The notes beneath the pieces are model-generated. The model searched no databases and was not told the origin of the DNA. It was given only the letters and a program-made list of their open reading frames with translations. From positions 244,552 through 308,551 of the forward strand of contig NZ_FUYE01000008.1 in NCBI RefSeq assembly GCF_900167535.1: DNA of 64,000 nucleotides. The letters are read 5' to 3'. Shown in pieces: positions 33,106 to 42,652 of the stretch. A program made the position numbers and the translations under genes. How positions within the stretch are numbered: the stretch's first letter is position 1; every line of letters begins with the position of its first letter. Origin of the DNA: Prosthecobacter debontii (GTDB lineage: Bacteria; Verrucomicrobiota; Verrucomicrobiia; Verrucomicrobiales; Verrucomicrobiaceae).

Positions 33106-34320
33106 ATGGCAACACTTCTCGCCAGCTTTGATCTTACCCTCCTCATCACTTCAGTGGTGAAGATCGTCTTTCTGACCTTTTTGGTCATCCTGCCCATGGT
33201 CGCCTACTCCGTTTACGCAGAGAGGCGCTTCTCCGCGATCATTCAGGATCGCGTGGGCCCCAACCGGACGGGCATCCCGCTGACGCTTTTCGGCTTCAAA
33301 AAAGACATTCAAATCTTCGGCATCGGCGGTCTCGTTCAGCCCCTGGCGGATGGTTTGAAGTTCCTGCTCAAAGAGGATTTCACCCCCCGCACGGTGAATA
33401 CCTTCTACTACTGGCTGGCCCCCTGCCTGACCATGGTGCCTGCACTGATGACCTGCGTGGTCCTTCCTTTCGGCAGTGAGCTGGATTTGAGCTTCTTAAA
33501 TCCCCTTATCGTCGCCGCTGGCGGCACGGGTTTCACGGCTCCCATCAAATCGGTGATTGCCGATCTCAACGTTGGGCCGCTTTTCGTCTTCGCCATCGCT
33601 TCTCTGGGCGTTTACGGCATCGTTCTCGCAGGCTGGTCATCGAATTCTAAATACCCCTTCCTTGGCGGCGTTCGTTCTTCGGCTCAGATGATCTCGTATG
33701 AGCTGTCTCTGGGCCTTTCCGTCATCCCAGTTTTGATGGTTTTTGGCGAACTCAACCTCTCCAAAATGGCCATCTATCAAGATGCTAATGGCTGGCTTCT
33801 GCTGCCACTGTGGGGCAACGGCCTCACTGTCGGACGTTGGGTCCTCTGGGTGCCGATGCTGATTTCTTTCTGCATCTTCACGGTGGCCATGTTTGCCGAA
33901 ACCAACCGCCTTCCCTTCGATTTGGCCGAGTGCGAAACCGAACTCGTCGCAGGTTATCACACGGAATACAGTTCCATGAAATTTGCCCTCTTCTTCATGG
34001 GTGAATATGCCGCCATGATCATTGGGTCAGGCATCGCGGTGACACTCTTTCTGGGTGGCTGGAGTATTCCCTTTGCACCTCTCTTGGGCCTGGAATACAC
34101 TGCTGGCGCGACTCCGATCTGGCTCGGTATCCTTCATATCGCCACCTTCTTTGCCAAGATCGTCGGTTTCATTCTCTTTTTCATCCTGATCCGCTGGTCC
34201 CTGCCGCGTTTCCGCTTCGACCAACTGATGAAGCTGGGATGGCTGTTCATGTTCGAGCTCGCTCTGGCCAATGTTGTCCTGACCGCTGTGCTCATGATCT
34301 GGTTCCCGCTGAAGTTTTAA
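33106..34320 (+). CDS. nuoH: NADH-quinone oxidoreductase subunit H
   Basis: This membrane subunit of complex I forms the quinone-binding junction with the peripheral arm. Its 404 residues hold about nine helices. Signature parts are AERRFSAIIQDRVGPNRTG near residue 40, GLVQPLADGLKFLLKED, AETNRLPFDLAECETELVAGYHTEYSSMKFALFFMGEY (the conserved acidic quinone-chamber loop) and a C-terminal RWSLPRFRFDQLMKLGW. It is the first gene of nuoHIJKLMN here; the usual upstream nuoA-G are absent from the window. Confidence 0.95.
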   Translation: MATLLASFDLTLLITSVVKIVFLTFLVILPMVAYSVYAERRFSAIIQDRVGPNRTGIPLTLFGFKKDIQIFGIGGLVQPLADGLKFLLKEDFTPRTVNTFYYWLAPCLTMVPALMTCVVLPFGSELDLSFLNPLIVAAGGTGFTAPIKSVIADLNVGPLFVFAIASLGVYGIVLAGWSSNSKYPFLGGVRSSAQMISYELSLGLSVIPVLMVFGELNLSKMAIYQDANGWLLLPLWGNGLTVGRWVLWVPMLISFCIFTVAMFAETNRLPFDLAECETELVAGYHTEYSSMKFALFFMGEYAAMIIGSGIAVTLFLGGWSIPFAPLLGLEYTAGATPIWLGILHIATFFAKIVGFILFFILIRWSLPRFRFDQLMKLGWLFMFELALANVVLTAVLMIWFPLKF

Positions 34321-34332
34321 ATATCCGTTCCG

Positions 34333-34878
34333 ATGGCAACGATTATCGTCCAACGCCCCAAGCTTGCCTGGCACGAGAAGTGGTTCATTTCCACACTCTT
34401 CAAAGGTCTGAAAATCACCTTGGGCCATGCTCTGAAAACCTTCCGTGAAATCACCGGGCGCAAACCCAAGGTGACCATGGAATATCCCGAAGAAAAGTGG
34501 GATGCCAATCTTCCGGCTCACTACCGCGGCGCTCCCGCTTTGGTGACAGATGAACACAACCGTGAGCGTTGCGTGAGCTGCCAGCTCTGCGAATTCATTT
34601 GCCCCCCCAAAGCCATCACCATCACCCCAGGCGAAATCCCAAGTGACGATCCATGGGCTAAGGTGGAGAAGCGCCCGAAAGAATTCGAAATCGACATGAT
34701 CCGCTGCATCTACTGCGGCATGTGTGAAGAAGTCTGCCCTGAACAGGCCATCTTTCTGCGCAAAGACTACGCCATCACGGGCGAATCCCGCGCTGAAATG
34801 GTGCACGACAAGAAGAAGCTCTATGAGATCGGTGGTCAGCGTGTGGGCCTCGTGAACAAGTGGAATGAACTGAAGTAG
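34333..34878 (+). CDS. nuoI: NADH-quinone oxidoreductase subunit I
   Basis: The 181-residue peripheral subunit carries the two [4Fe-4S] clusters N6a/N6b through CVSCQLCEFICPPKAI (~residues 80-95) and CIYCGMCEEVCPEQAI (~123-138). The remainder fits the NuoI family, including the amphipathic N-terminal helix and RKDYAITGESRAEMVHDK. It is 12 bases after nuoH, in the same operon. Confidence 0.95.
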   Translation: MATIIVQRPKLAWHEKWFISTLFKGLKITLGHALKTFREITGRKPKVTMEYPEEKWDANLPAHYRGAPALVTDEHNRERCVSCQLCEFICPPKAITITPGEIPSDDPWAKVEKRPKEFEIDMIRCIYCGMCEEVCPEQAIFLRKDYAITGESRAEMVHDKKKLYEIGGQRVGLVNKWNELK

Positions 34879-34881
34879 GCC

Positions 34882-35463
34882 ATGCCCTCGATCCTCTTTT
34901 ATCTCTTTGCCGCTATCACCTTAGGCTTTGGCCTGCTGGTTGTCACCGCGCGCAACCCTGTCACGAGCGCTCTGTCCCTCGCGATGAGCTTCGTTGGCTT
35001 GGCAGCTCTGTTCCTCAGTCTGGATGCCTATTTCATCGGCATCATTCAGATCTTGGTCTATGCTGGTGCCGTCATGGTGTTGTTCCTGTTCATCATCATG
35101 CTCATGGACATCAAGGCCGAAGAAGGCAAAGCGCCCAACCTGCCAGCCATCGCAGGCGGAATCGTCCTGGCCGCCATTTTGGCGCTTCAAGTCGCCACCG
35201 TATGCAGTTCTTTTGATGCAGGGAGTGTTCCTTTGAAGGACGCTGCACTCAACCTTGAGCAGGCATCGACCTCGTCTTCAGCGAAGTTGGCCACTATTTC
35301 CAACGATCTCAAAGCAGGCGTGCTTCCCGATGCCAAGCTCATGGGTCTGAATCTTTTTCACAAATACGGCTTTCACCTTCAGGTCGTCGGTTTGCTGCTC
35401 TTGGTGGGCACGATCGGTGTCGTGGTGCTGAGCAAGCGTGAGAAAGGAGTTAAGGACGCCTGA
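34882..35463 (+). CDS. nuoJ: NADH-quinone oxidoreductase subunit J
   Basis: This 193-residue membrane subunit has five helices. ARNPVTSALSLAMSFVGLAALFLSLDAYFIGIIQILVYAGAVMVLFLFIIMLMD is the characteristic NuoJ core, including the pi-bulge helix that links the E-channel and proton pathway. An acidic/Ser-rich loop (residues ~120-155) is longer than in many homologues. The stop codon overlaps the nuoK start by one base (TGATG). Confidence 0.93.
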   Translation: MPSILFYLFAAITLGFGLLVVTARNPVTSALSLAMSFVGLAALFLSLDAYFIGIIQILVYAGAVMVLFLFIIMLMDIKAEEGKAPNLPAIAGGIVLAAILALQVATVCSSFDAGSVPLKDAALNLEQASTSSSAKLATISNDLKAGVLPDAKLMGLNLFHKYGFHLQVVGLLLLVGTIGVVVLSKREKGVKDA

Positions 35464-35780
35464 TGATCACCCTGAATCATTACCTCATCGTCAGCGGGCT
35501 GTTGTTTGCCCTCGGGTTAGCGGGCGTCATCGCTCGCCGTAACATCCTCATCATCTACATGTGCCTCGAGATGATGCTGAGTGCTGCCAACCTGACCCTG
35601 GTCGCCTTCTCGCGCTTCCGTTTGACGGATGGTCTGCCGGACTACGCTTCCCAGTCTCTTGTCTTCTTCACCATCACCGTAGCCGCTGCTGAAGTGGCTG
35701 TGGGTCTTGCAATCATCGTGGCTCTCTTCCGTGCGAAGCAGAGCGTCGAAACTGAATCTGTCACTAAGCTGCAAGGCTAA
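35463..35780 (+). CDS. nuoK: NADH-quinone oxidoreductase subunit K
   Basis: The 105-residue membrane subunit has three helices. LIIYMCLEMMLSAANLTLVAFSRF contains the conserved proton-path glutamate, and FFTITVAAAEVAVGLAIIVALFR the second one. It is translationally coupled to nuoJ. Length and motifs are standard for NuoK. Confidence 0.95.
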   Translation: MITLNHYLIVSGLLFALGLAGVIARRNILIIYMCLEMMLSAANLTLVAFSRFRLTDGLPDYASQSLVFFTITVAAAEVAVGLAIIVALFRAKQSVETESVTKLQG

Positions 35781-35801
35781 GCGCAACTGACTTTCTAGCT
35801 C

Positions 35802-37697
35802 ATGCCCGCCCAGGACGCCGCCCCCACACTCCCTACCCTGCTCCTGCTGCTGCCGCTCTTCACGGCGCTGACGGTTCTGCTCGGCCACAAGCTCTTGAAA
35901 GGCGCTTGCGTGGTCCTGTCCGTCGCCTCCGCCGCGATCTGCTTCGTCATCAGCTTGATGCTCCTCCACTCCCAGGATTCTTCACCCATCCTGCTGCCCT
36001 TCTTGGAGGTGGGTAAACTCCGCATCGCCATTGATGCCCTGATTGATCAGCAAAGCCGCGGCATGATGCTGATCGTCACTTCCATCGGCCTTCTGGTCCA
36101 TGTCTTCTCGCTCGGATACATGAAGGAAGATGAAGCCAAGATCCGGTTCTTCGGTTCCCTTTCCCTCTTCATGTTCTCCATGACCGGCATCGTGCTGGCT
36201 GGAAATCTGATCATGATGTTCATCTTCTGGGAGTTGGTGGGTCTGAGTTCCTACCTGCTCATTGGTCACTGGTTTGAAAAAGCCTCGGCGGCTGAAGCTT
36301 CCAAAAAAGCTTTCCTCACCAACCGTATCGGTGACTTCGGTTTCATGATCGGTATTTTGATGCTGTTCACGGCCAACTTTGGCGATGTCAGCTTCACCGG
36401 ACTCAAAGAAAGCTTCGCTTCTGGTCCTCTTCATCAGGTAGCTGCTAGTCAGACCACGTTCATGGCCATGGCAGCCCTTTGTCTGTTCATGGGAGCAGTC
36501 GGTAAGTCGGCTCAGTTTCCTCTCCACGTCTGGCTACCCGACGCCATGGAAGGCCCCACACCTGTCTCCGCTCTCATCCACGCAGCCACCATGGTCGCTG
36601 CCGGGGTCTTCATGCTGGTGCGTTGTGCGTTCGTCATCGAAGCTTCCCCCAACGCCGCTGAGATCATCGCTTGGATCGGTGGTATTACGGCCATCCTGGC
36701 CGCTCTGATGGCCACACAGCAGAGCGACATCAAACGCGTGCTGGCCTACTCGACCCTGTCCCAACTGGGCTACATGGTTATGGCAGTCGGTCTCCTCGCC
36801 ATGCAGGTGGGTGGTCACAACCACGAAGCAGGCCCCGGTCATCCAGCCATGTTCCACCTTTACACCCATGCCTTCTTCAAGGCCATGCTCTTCCTGGGCT
36901 CGGGTGCCGTCATCTATGCCTGCCATCATGAGCAGGACATGTGGAAAATGGGGGGTCTGATGAAGCACATGCCTGTGACCTTCGTCACCTTCGCCATTGG
37001 CACGGCTTCCCTGATGGGTGTGCCTTTCATCACCAGTGGTTTCTGGAGTAAGGAAGCGATCCTCGGCCTTGCTTTCGAAGTCAAAGGTGGCAGCCCGCTG
37101 TTCTGGATCGGTGTAGTGACCGCCATGCTGACCGCTTTCTACATGACGCGTTTGTTTGTCGTCGCGTTCCTGGGCAAACCTCGCACGGACTCGGCCCATC
37201 ATGCCGTGGAAGCCCCCATCATCATGGTGCTGCCGCTCCTGATTCTGGCACTTCTGACCATCGTTTCGCCATGGCATTGGGCTACCTCCCTCTTTGAGGC
37301 GATGGAGCCTCACCATGCCCAGCCGCACTCCACGGTCATGATCGCTTCCATCGGTGCCTTGATCTTGGGAACAGGTGCCGGATTCTTCCTCTACAAAGGG
37401 AAGGACAAAGACCCTCTGAACATCAAGCTGTTCGCTAACAAGTTCTACTTTGATGAGATCTATGCTGTGATCGTGAAGGTCCTGCAAGACGCTGTGGCTT
37501 GGATTGTCGCAGGTCTGGAGCGCCTGGTGGTGGACGGCATCATGGCACGTCTCCCAGCTTATCTAGCTGCCCGCGTTGGCTCAGCCGCTCGAGTCCTTCA
37601 GGGCGGACATCTTCAAGGCTATACCTTCTTGTTGGGGCTGGGCGTGTTGCTCGTCATTTATGTTGTCGTGTTTGTTTTGCCCGATGTGGGCCATTGA
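35802..37697 (+). CDS. nuoL: NADH-quinone oxidoreductase subunit L
   Basis: The 631-residue antiporter-like proton-pumping subunit has about 16 helices. Key regions are FIFWELVGLSSYLLIGHWFEK, FLTNRIGDFGF, SAQFPLHVWLPDAMEGPTPVSALIHAATMVAAGVFMLVR, and SDIKRVLAYSTLSQLGYMVMAVGL. A C-terminal part corresponding to the lateral helix follows (FDEIYAVIVKVLQDAVAWIV). It sits between nuoK and nuoM with 12-21 base gaps. Confidence 0.95.
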   Translation: MPAQDAAPTLPTLLLLLPLFTALTVLLGHKLLKGACVVLSVASAAICFVISLMLLHSQDSSPILLPFLEVGKLRIAIDALIDQQSRGMMLIVTSIGLLVHVFSLGYMKEDEAKIRFFGSLSLFMFSMTGIVLAGNLIMMFIFWELVGLSSYLLIGHWFEKASAAEASKKAFLTNRIGDFGFMIGILMLFTANFGDVSFTGLKESFASGPLHQVAASQTTFMAMAALCLFMGAVGKSAQFPLHVWLPDAMEGPTPVSALIHAATMVAAGVFMLVRCAFVIEASPNAAEIIAWIGGITAILAALMATQQSDIKRVLAYSTLSQLGYMVMAVGLLAMQVGGHNHEAGPGHPAMFHLYTHAFFKAMLFLGSGAVIYACHHEQDMWKMGGLMKHMPVTFVTFAIGTASLMGVPFITSGFWSKEAILGLAFEVKGGSPLFWIGVVTAMLTAFYMTRLFVVAFLGKPRTDSAHHAVEAPIIMVLPLLILALLTIVSPWHWATSLFEAMEPHHAQPHSTVMIASIGALILGTGAGFFLYKGKDKDPLNIKLFANKFYFDEIYAVIVKVLQDAVAWIVAGLERLVVDGIMARLPAYLAARVGSAARVLQGGHLQGYTFLLGLGVLLVIYVVVFVLPDVGH

Positions 37698-37709
37698 TGG
37701 AGGATTGGA

Positions 37710-39206
37710 ATGAGCGTTCTCGAAATCGTCATCCTGCTACCTATTCTTGCCGCCCTAGCCATTTGGCTCGGTGCTCCGGCTCGTGCGACCTCCGTTGGGG
37801 CTGCTATTCTCAATTTGCTGATCCTTCTTGGACTGGTCTTCCAGTTCAAATCCGCTTCGGCGGGTGGAGCTGGCTTTGCCTTCCAAAACGCTCGCGTCGT
37901 TCTGGAAAATCCCGCCATTACTTTTGGCGTGGGGGCCGACGGTGTCGCCTTGATCCTCGCGCTGCTGACCGTCCTCGTGACGTTTGCCGCCGTCTGGCAG
38001 ATCGCTGCTGATAAACCAGCCATCTATCACATCGCTTCACTGCTGATTGCAGGCGGAGCTTTGGGGGCCTTCCTCTCCACGGATGTCTTCTTCATCTATG
38101 CCTTCCATGAATTGGCATTGATCCCCACCTTCCTCATGATCGGTCTCTACGGTCATGGTGAAGACTCCCATCGCAAAGCCGTGGCTTGGAAAACCACCAT
38201 TTACCTCGGCGCAGGCAGCTTGATCTTACTCGCAGGTCTGGCGTGGGTCGTTCTGGAATACAGTGGGGGTCAGAAGCTGACTTTCGATCTGAACGCTCTG
38301 CGTGCCCAAGCGGCAGCCACTCCGTTACCAATTGAAAAGCAGGCTCAGATTTTCTTCGTGCTGCTCCTCGGTTTTGGCACGCTGGTCAGTCTCTTCCCGC
38401 TGCACAGCTGGGCAGCACCCGCCTACGCCACTGCGCCTACCCCAGTGGCCATGCTCCATTCCGGTGTGCTGAAGAAATTCGGTCTCTACGGTCTCCTTCG
38501 CATCGCCCTGCCCCTCCTCCCCCAAGGTATTCATGTGGAGTGGGTGCAGCAGGCCCTGCTCTTCATGCTGCTGGGGAACATCCTCATCATGGGCTTTGTC
38601 ACCATCGCTCAGCGGTCGCTGGATCAAGTACTGGGGAACTCCTCCGTGATGCACATGGGATACATTTTCCTGGGGCTTGCCGCAGGCTCAGAACTCGCTC
38701 TTCAAGGGGCTGTCTTGCTGATGTTCGCTCACGGGATCTCGGTTGCTTTGCTGTTCGCTCTTGCTGGACGCATGAGAAATCAACTCGGCACGCTAGAGTT
38801 CGAAAAACTGGGTGGGCTGGGCTCTCACGCTCCTGTGTTCACGATCCTGTTTGCCTTTGGGACATTCGCTTCCATCGGTCTGCCAGGCCTTGCAAACTTC
38901 TCGGGAGAAGTGATGATCTTCCTCGGGGCCTTCGGTGGCAATGGCAACACCCAATTCGGTCCGCTTCAATGGACCGTCGTCTTTGCTGTGTGGGGCGTCG
39001 TGATGTCTGCCGTTTACATGCTCCGCGCTTATCGCAGCATCTTCCAAGGCTCCGCCAAAGCGGGTCTGTTTATGAATGATCCTGCCGTCAGCCAGCGCAT
39101 CCCGTTGATTCTCCTGGCCGCAGCTCTTTTGATCGTTGGCTGCTGCCCCTGGCTGTTGCTGGGCCTCATGAAGTCTCTGTCTGCTGCCCCGGTGGCTGCG
39201 ATGTAG
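37710..39206 (+). CDS. nuoM: NADH-quinone oxidoreductase subunit M
   Basis: The 498-residue antiporter-like proton-pumping subunit has about 14 helices. FFIYAFHELALIPTFLMIGLYG contains the conserved glutamate, FPLHSWAAPAYATAPTPVAMLHSGVLKKFGLYGLLR the central lysine region, and SLDQVLGNSSVMHMGYIFLGLAAG a typical later helix. A near-canonical GGA Shine-Dalgarno stands before the ATG. Confidence 0.94.
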   Translation: MSVLEIVILLPILAALAIWLGAPARATSVGAAILNLLILLGLVFQFKSASAGGAGFAFQNARVVLENPAITFGVGADGVALILALLTVLVTFAAVWQIAADKPAIYHIASLLIAGGALGAFLSTDVFFIYAFHELALIPTFLMIGLYGHGEDSHRKAVAWKTTIYLGAGSLILLAGLAWVVLEYSGGQKLTFDLNALRAQAAATPLPIEKQAQIFFVLLLGFGTLVSLFPLHSWAAPAYATAPTPVAMLHSGVLKKFGLYGLLRIALPLLPQGIHVEWVQQALLFMLLGNILIMGFVTIAQRSLDQVLGNSSVMHMGYIFLGLAAGSELALQGAVLLMFAHGISVALLFALAGRMRNQLGTLEFEKLGGLGSHAPVFTILFAFGTFASIGLPGLANFSGEVMIFLGAFGGNGNTQFGPLQWTVVFAVWGVVMSAVYMLRAYRSIFQGSAKAGLFMNDPAVSQRIPLILLAAALLIVGCCPWLLLGLMKSLSAAPVAAM

Positions 39207-39228
39207 AAACCGAATTTTCACCTCGTCC

Positions 39229-40701
39229 ATGTCCGTTTTCTCCGTCGAAATCTTCCTCGTCGTCTTCGCTCTGGCGCTGTTGTGCCTGGAAGCACTTGTC
39301 CCGACGATCCATCGCCGCACACTCTCCGCACTCAGCATCGGAGGCGTTGCTCTGGCGTTCGTCCTATTCCTCTTCGCTTCTAAAGCCACCGCAGATCTGC
39401 CTGCGTTCGTTCAGCCCTATCATCAGCTGGATTCACTGGCCGTTTTTTACAAAGGCTTCGCTCTGATCATCACGCTGCTCGTGCTCTGGCTGACGGTGGA
39501 GAGCTCGACTTACCTGACTCGGTTTGTTCCAGGTGGTAACTACAGTGAGCTTTTCAGCCTGCCTCTCATCGTCTGTGCAGGCATGATGTGGATGGCCTCT
39601 GCCAAAGATCTGGTCACCGTCTTTGTGTCGTTGGAACTCGTCACAATCTCCTTCTACGTCTTGGTCGCCTTTGCTCGGAAAAACGGTCTCGCCCTCGAAG
39701 CTGGTGTCAAATACCTGATCTTGGGAGCGCTCAGCACCGGTGTTCTGGTGTATGGTATTGCTTGGGTCTATGGGGCAACAGGCTCCATGAGTTTTGAAGG
39801 AATTTCAGCCGCTCTGGCCTCGGGTTCCATTTCGAAAAAAGCCGTGCTGCTAGGAGCCGCCTTCTTGTTGGCAGGTCTTGGTTTCAAAGTCGCCGCAGCA
39901 CCGTTTCAGATGTGGGTTCCTGATGTATATCAAGGGGCTCCCATTCCAGTGACAACCTTCCTCTCGGTCGGTTCCAAAGCAGCAGGTTTCATCGTTTTGA
40001 CTCGGGCTGTGGCCGCGTTCACTGCACCGGGTTCGATCATTGCGACTGAAGTGCAGCATCTTCTGATCATTGGAGGCAGTCTTACGATTCTCCTCGGCAG
40101 CTTGCCTGCCATTTTCCAGACCAGCGTTAAGCGCCTTCTGGGTTACTCCAGCATCAGCCATGCGGGTTACCTGCTTCTGGCTCTCGGTGCTGGTTCCGCA
40201 CGCTTTGACCTGAACTCAGGTGGTGTGGTGGCCTTCTACTTGGCCACTTATCTGCCCATGACGGTTCTCGGATTCTTGGTTCTGGCCTTGCTCCGTGCCA
40301 ATGGCAGCGGTGAAGACCTGCGTGATTTCCGCGGTTTGGCCAAGCGCAGCCCTCTGCTGGCACTGCTGATGACTCTGGCCTTGGCTTCTTTGGCTGGTCT
40401 GCCTCTGACCGCAGGTTTCATGGGCAAACTGTTCGTGTTCCTGGGTCTCATGGATCAGGCCGCTTGGGGTGCCCTGCTCTGCGCGGTGATCGGTGCGGCG
40501 GCTGGCTTCTACTACTACTTCCGTGCGATTCTGGCCATGTATTCAAGTGATGCCCAATCCAGTGCCAATGCCCTCAATGTCTCGATGGGGGCCAAGGCAG
40601 GTGCGATTGTGTTGGCCGTGGTGATTGTGGTCGTGGGCGTGTATCCGAAGCCGCTGCAAAAGCTGCTCACTCCTGCCCCAGTGGCAGTCGCGAGTCACTG
40701 A
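39229..40701 (+). CDS. nuoN: NADH-quinone oxidoreductase subunit N
   Basis: The 490-residue antiporter-like proton-pumping subunit completes the membrane arm. [21 protein letters not shown] carries the conserved glutamate, [39 protein letters not shown] the central signature, and [22 protein letters not shown] the next. It is the last recognisable nuo gene; the following gene is an unrelated secreted esterase. Confidence 0.95.
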   Translation: MSVFSVEIFLVVFALALLCLEALVPTIHRRTLSALSIGGVALAFVLFLFASKATADLPAFVQPYHQLDSLAVFYKGFALIITLLVLWLTVESSTYLTRFVPGGNYSELFSLPLIVCAGMMWMASAKDLVTVFVSLELVTISFYVLVAFARKNGLALEAGVKYLILGALSTGVLVYGIAWVYGATGSMSFEGISAALASGSISKKAVLLGAAFLLAGLGFKVAAAPFQMWVPDVYQGAPIPVTTFLSVGSKAAGFIVLTRAVAAFTAPGSIIATEVQHLLIIGGSLTILLGSLPAIFQTSVKRLLGYSSISHAGYLLLALGAGSARFDLNSGGVVAFYLATYLPMTVLGFLVLALLRANGSGEDLRDFRGLAKRSPLLALLMTLALASLAGLPLTAGFMGKLFVFLGLMDQAAWGALLCAVIGAAAGFYYYFRAILAMYSSDAQSSANALNVSMGAKAGAIVLAVVIVVVGVYPKPLQKLLTPAPVAVASH

Positions 40702-40775
40702 TAGGAGTCACTGTGCTTTGTCGCAGAGCCCTGCAACAAGTAGCCCGTAGAGACGTTTGTTCTGGCTCACTCTGT

Positions 40776-41648
40776 ATGAAGCCAGCCATTCTTTGTCTTT
40801 CCCTTTCCCTAGCTCTTTGCCTCAGCCTTCAAGCCGCCCCCCAAGACGACCAGTATGTCTTGGGACCTGACTCCCAAGTCCAGGCAGGTGTGCCTCAAGG
40901 GAAGGTCATTCAGATGCCAGCTTGGAATGACTCCAAGATTTATCCAGGCACCACACGCGACTGGTGGATTTACGTCCCTGCCCAATACGACAAAACAAAG
41001 CCAGCGTACGTGATGGTCTTCTGTGACGGGGCTGGTTTTGTGAAAGCCGATGGCACATTCCGCGCCCCCGTTGTCTTTGATAACCTGATCGCTAAAGGCG
41101 AAATGCCCGTGACGATTGGTATCTTCATTCAACCCGGAGTTTTCCCCAACCAAGACCCTAAAGTCAAAGCCCGCAGCAACCGCAGCTTTGAATATGATTC
41201 ACTCGGGGATCTGTATGCCAAGTTTCTGTTGGAGGAAATCCTGCCAGCTGTGGCCAAGGATTACAACCTGACGACCAATCCCGACGAACGCGCCATCTGC
41301 GGCAACAGCAGTGGTGGCATCTGCGCCTTTACCGTGGCCTGGGAAAGACCTGACGCTTTTCGAAAAGTGGTTAGCCACATCGGTTCCTTCACCAACATTC
41401 GCGGAGGCCATGTCTATCCAGCTCTGATTCGTAAGACCGACAAAAAACCCCTCAAAGTGTTCCTGCAAGACGGACGCAACGATCTCGACAATCAGTTTGG
41501 CAATTGGCCTCTCGCCAATCAGGACATGGCCGCCGCGCTGAAGTTCGCTGGTTATGATTATCAGTTCGTGCTGGGTGAAGGCACGCATAATGGTAAACAC
41601 GGGGCGTCTATGCTTCCCGACACCCTTCGTTGGCTGTGGAAAAAATGA
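40776..41648 (+). CDS. Secreted esterase, enterochelin-esterase-like (PF00756)
   Basis: The 290-residue protein has a signal peptide (1-20, [13 protein letters not shown]). The fold is that of the esterase D/antigen 85/Fes family: [41 protein letters not shown], a nucleophile elbow [14 protein letters not shown] (GNSSGG) and a C-terminal [10 protein letters not shown] carrying the catalytic His. It likely cleaves an ester on a carbohydrate or siderophore. ATG 40776 is chosen over 40713 because it gives the signal peptide. Confidence 0.83.
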   Translation: MKPAILCLSLSLALCLSLQAAPQDDQYVLGPDSQVQAGVPQGKVIQMPAWNDSKIYPGTTRDWWIYVPAQYDKTKPAYVMVFCDGAGFVKADGTFRAPVVFDNLIAKGEMPVTIGIFIQPGVFPNQDPKVKARSNRSFEYDSLGDLYAKFLLEEILPAVAKDYNLTTNPDERAICGNSSGGICAFTVAWERPDAFRKVVSHIGSFTNIRGGHVYPALIRKTDKKPLKVFLQDGRNDLDNQFGNWPLANQDMAAALKFAGYDYQFVLGEGTHNGKHGASMLPDTLRWLWKK

Positions 41649-41688
41649 GAACCCCTCGTTTCATCTCTTTTTGTTATTCCAACTTCGC

Positions 41689-42567
41689 ATGAAACACTTC
41701 GCTTTTCTTTCTCTCGCCTTCTTCCCCCTGTTATCAGATGCTCAAGACACGTCTTTGCACGAGTATTTGAGTGATGATCAGCCTTGGGTGGAAGCGGTCA
41801 GTGGCTACACTTTCACCGATGGCCTCTGCACGGATTCCGCAGGCAATCTTTACTTCACCGATGTCAAGGCAGGCAAAGGCATCTACAAGCTCGATGCCGC
41901 CACTGGTAAAACCGACCTTTTCCTCGATAATCTACCCGGCATCAGTGGGCTACAGATCGGCCCGGATGGGCGTTTTTATGCCTGTCACAATCGGGAGCAA
42001 CGCATCATCGCCATTTCCATGAAGGGCGAGGTGGAGGAGCTTCTAACGGGCGTCAAATGCAACGACCTCGTCGTCAGTAAGAAAGGCCATCTGTATTTCA
42101 CGGAAACTCCCACCCAGTGCATCCATCTCATCACGGCGGATAAGAAGCACATCATCGCGGATGAAGGCCATGTGGCCAAGCCGAATGGCATCACCATCTC
42201 GCCGGATGAAGCCACACTCGCCGTCTCCGAATATGGCGGCAAGCACGTCTGGACATGGCGCATCGAACCCGATGGCACTCTGACCGGTGGCGCGCCCTTC
42301 ATGACCATGTGGCTGCCTGTGGGTAAAGAAAGCGCCTCCGGGGATGGTTCCACCACGGAAGCCAATGGCCGTTATTTCGTCACCACCGAGCTAGGGGTTC
42401 AGATCTTTGACCCTGCTGGACGTCTCGCTGGAATCATTGCCAAACCCGTACGCGATGGCAAGGTCGTCAGCGTCGAGTTTGCAGGCAAGGATCATAACAT
42501 CCTGTATGTTGCCGCTGGAGATAAGATCTTCGGTCGAAAACTCAAGGTCAGCGGCTATTTCAAGTAA
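41689..42567 (+). CDS. Secreted SMP-30/gluconolactonase-like beta-propeller
   Basis: The 292-residue protein has a signal peptide (1-18, FLSLAFFPLLSDA). The rest is a six-bladed propeller of the SMP-30/gluconolactonase/LRE type: FTDGLCTDSAGNLYFTDVKAGKGIYKLD, GISGLQIGPDGRFYACHNREQRI, KCNDLVVSKKGHLYFTET and PNGITISPDEATLAVSEYGG. It probably hydrolyses a sugar lactone or binds metal. The start at 41689 is used for the signal peptide; an upstream in-frame ATG overlaps the esterase gene. A strong terminator follows. Confidence 0.85.
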   Translation: MKHFAFLSLAFFPLLSDAQDTSLHEYLSDDQPWVEAVSGYTFTDGLCTDSAGNLYFTDVKAGKGIYKLDAATGKTDLFLDNLPGISGLQIGPDGRFYACHNREQRIIAISMKGEVEELLTGVKCNDLVVSKKGHLYFTETPTQCIHLITADKKHIIADEGHVAKPNGITISPDEATLAVSEYGGKHVWTWRIEPDGTLTGGAPFMTMWLPVGKESASGDGSTTEANGRYFVTTELGVQIFDPAGRLAGIIAKPVRDGKVVSVEFAGKDHNILYVAAGDKIFGRKLKVSGYFK

Positions 42568-42608
42568 ACCCATTGCGCTGCAATCTGGTATCAAAGAGAC
42601 ACTTTAAG

Positions 42609-42637
42609 GAAGGGCACGAATGAACTTCGTGCCCTTC
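42609..42637 (+). terminator. Hairpin terminator after the SMP-30 gene
   Basis: A perfect 12-base stem (GAAGGGCACGAA / TTCGTGCCCTTC) with a 5-base loop lies 41 bases after the stop codon. Only a few T follow, so it is either an intrinsic terminator or an RNA-stabilising hairpin. Confidence 0.65.
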
Positions 42638-42652
42638 TTCGTATGAGGTCAG

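Noticed and set aside
36534..37487. 317-codon frame antisense to nuoL
   Set aside because: It is a shadow of a conserved gene with extreme His/Gln/Asp content.
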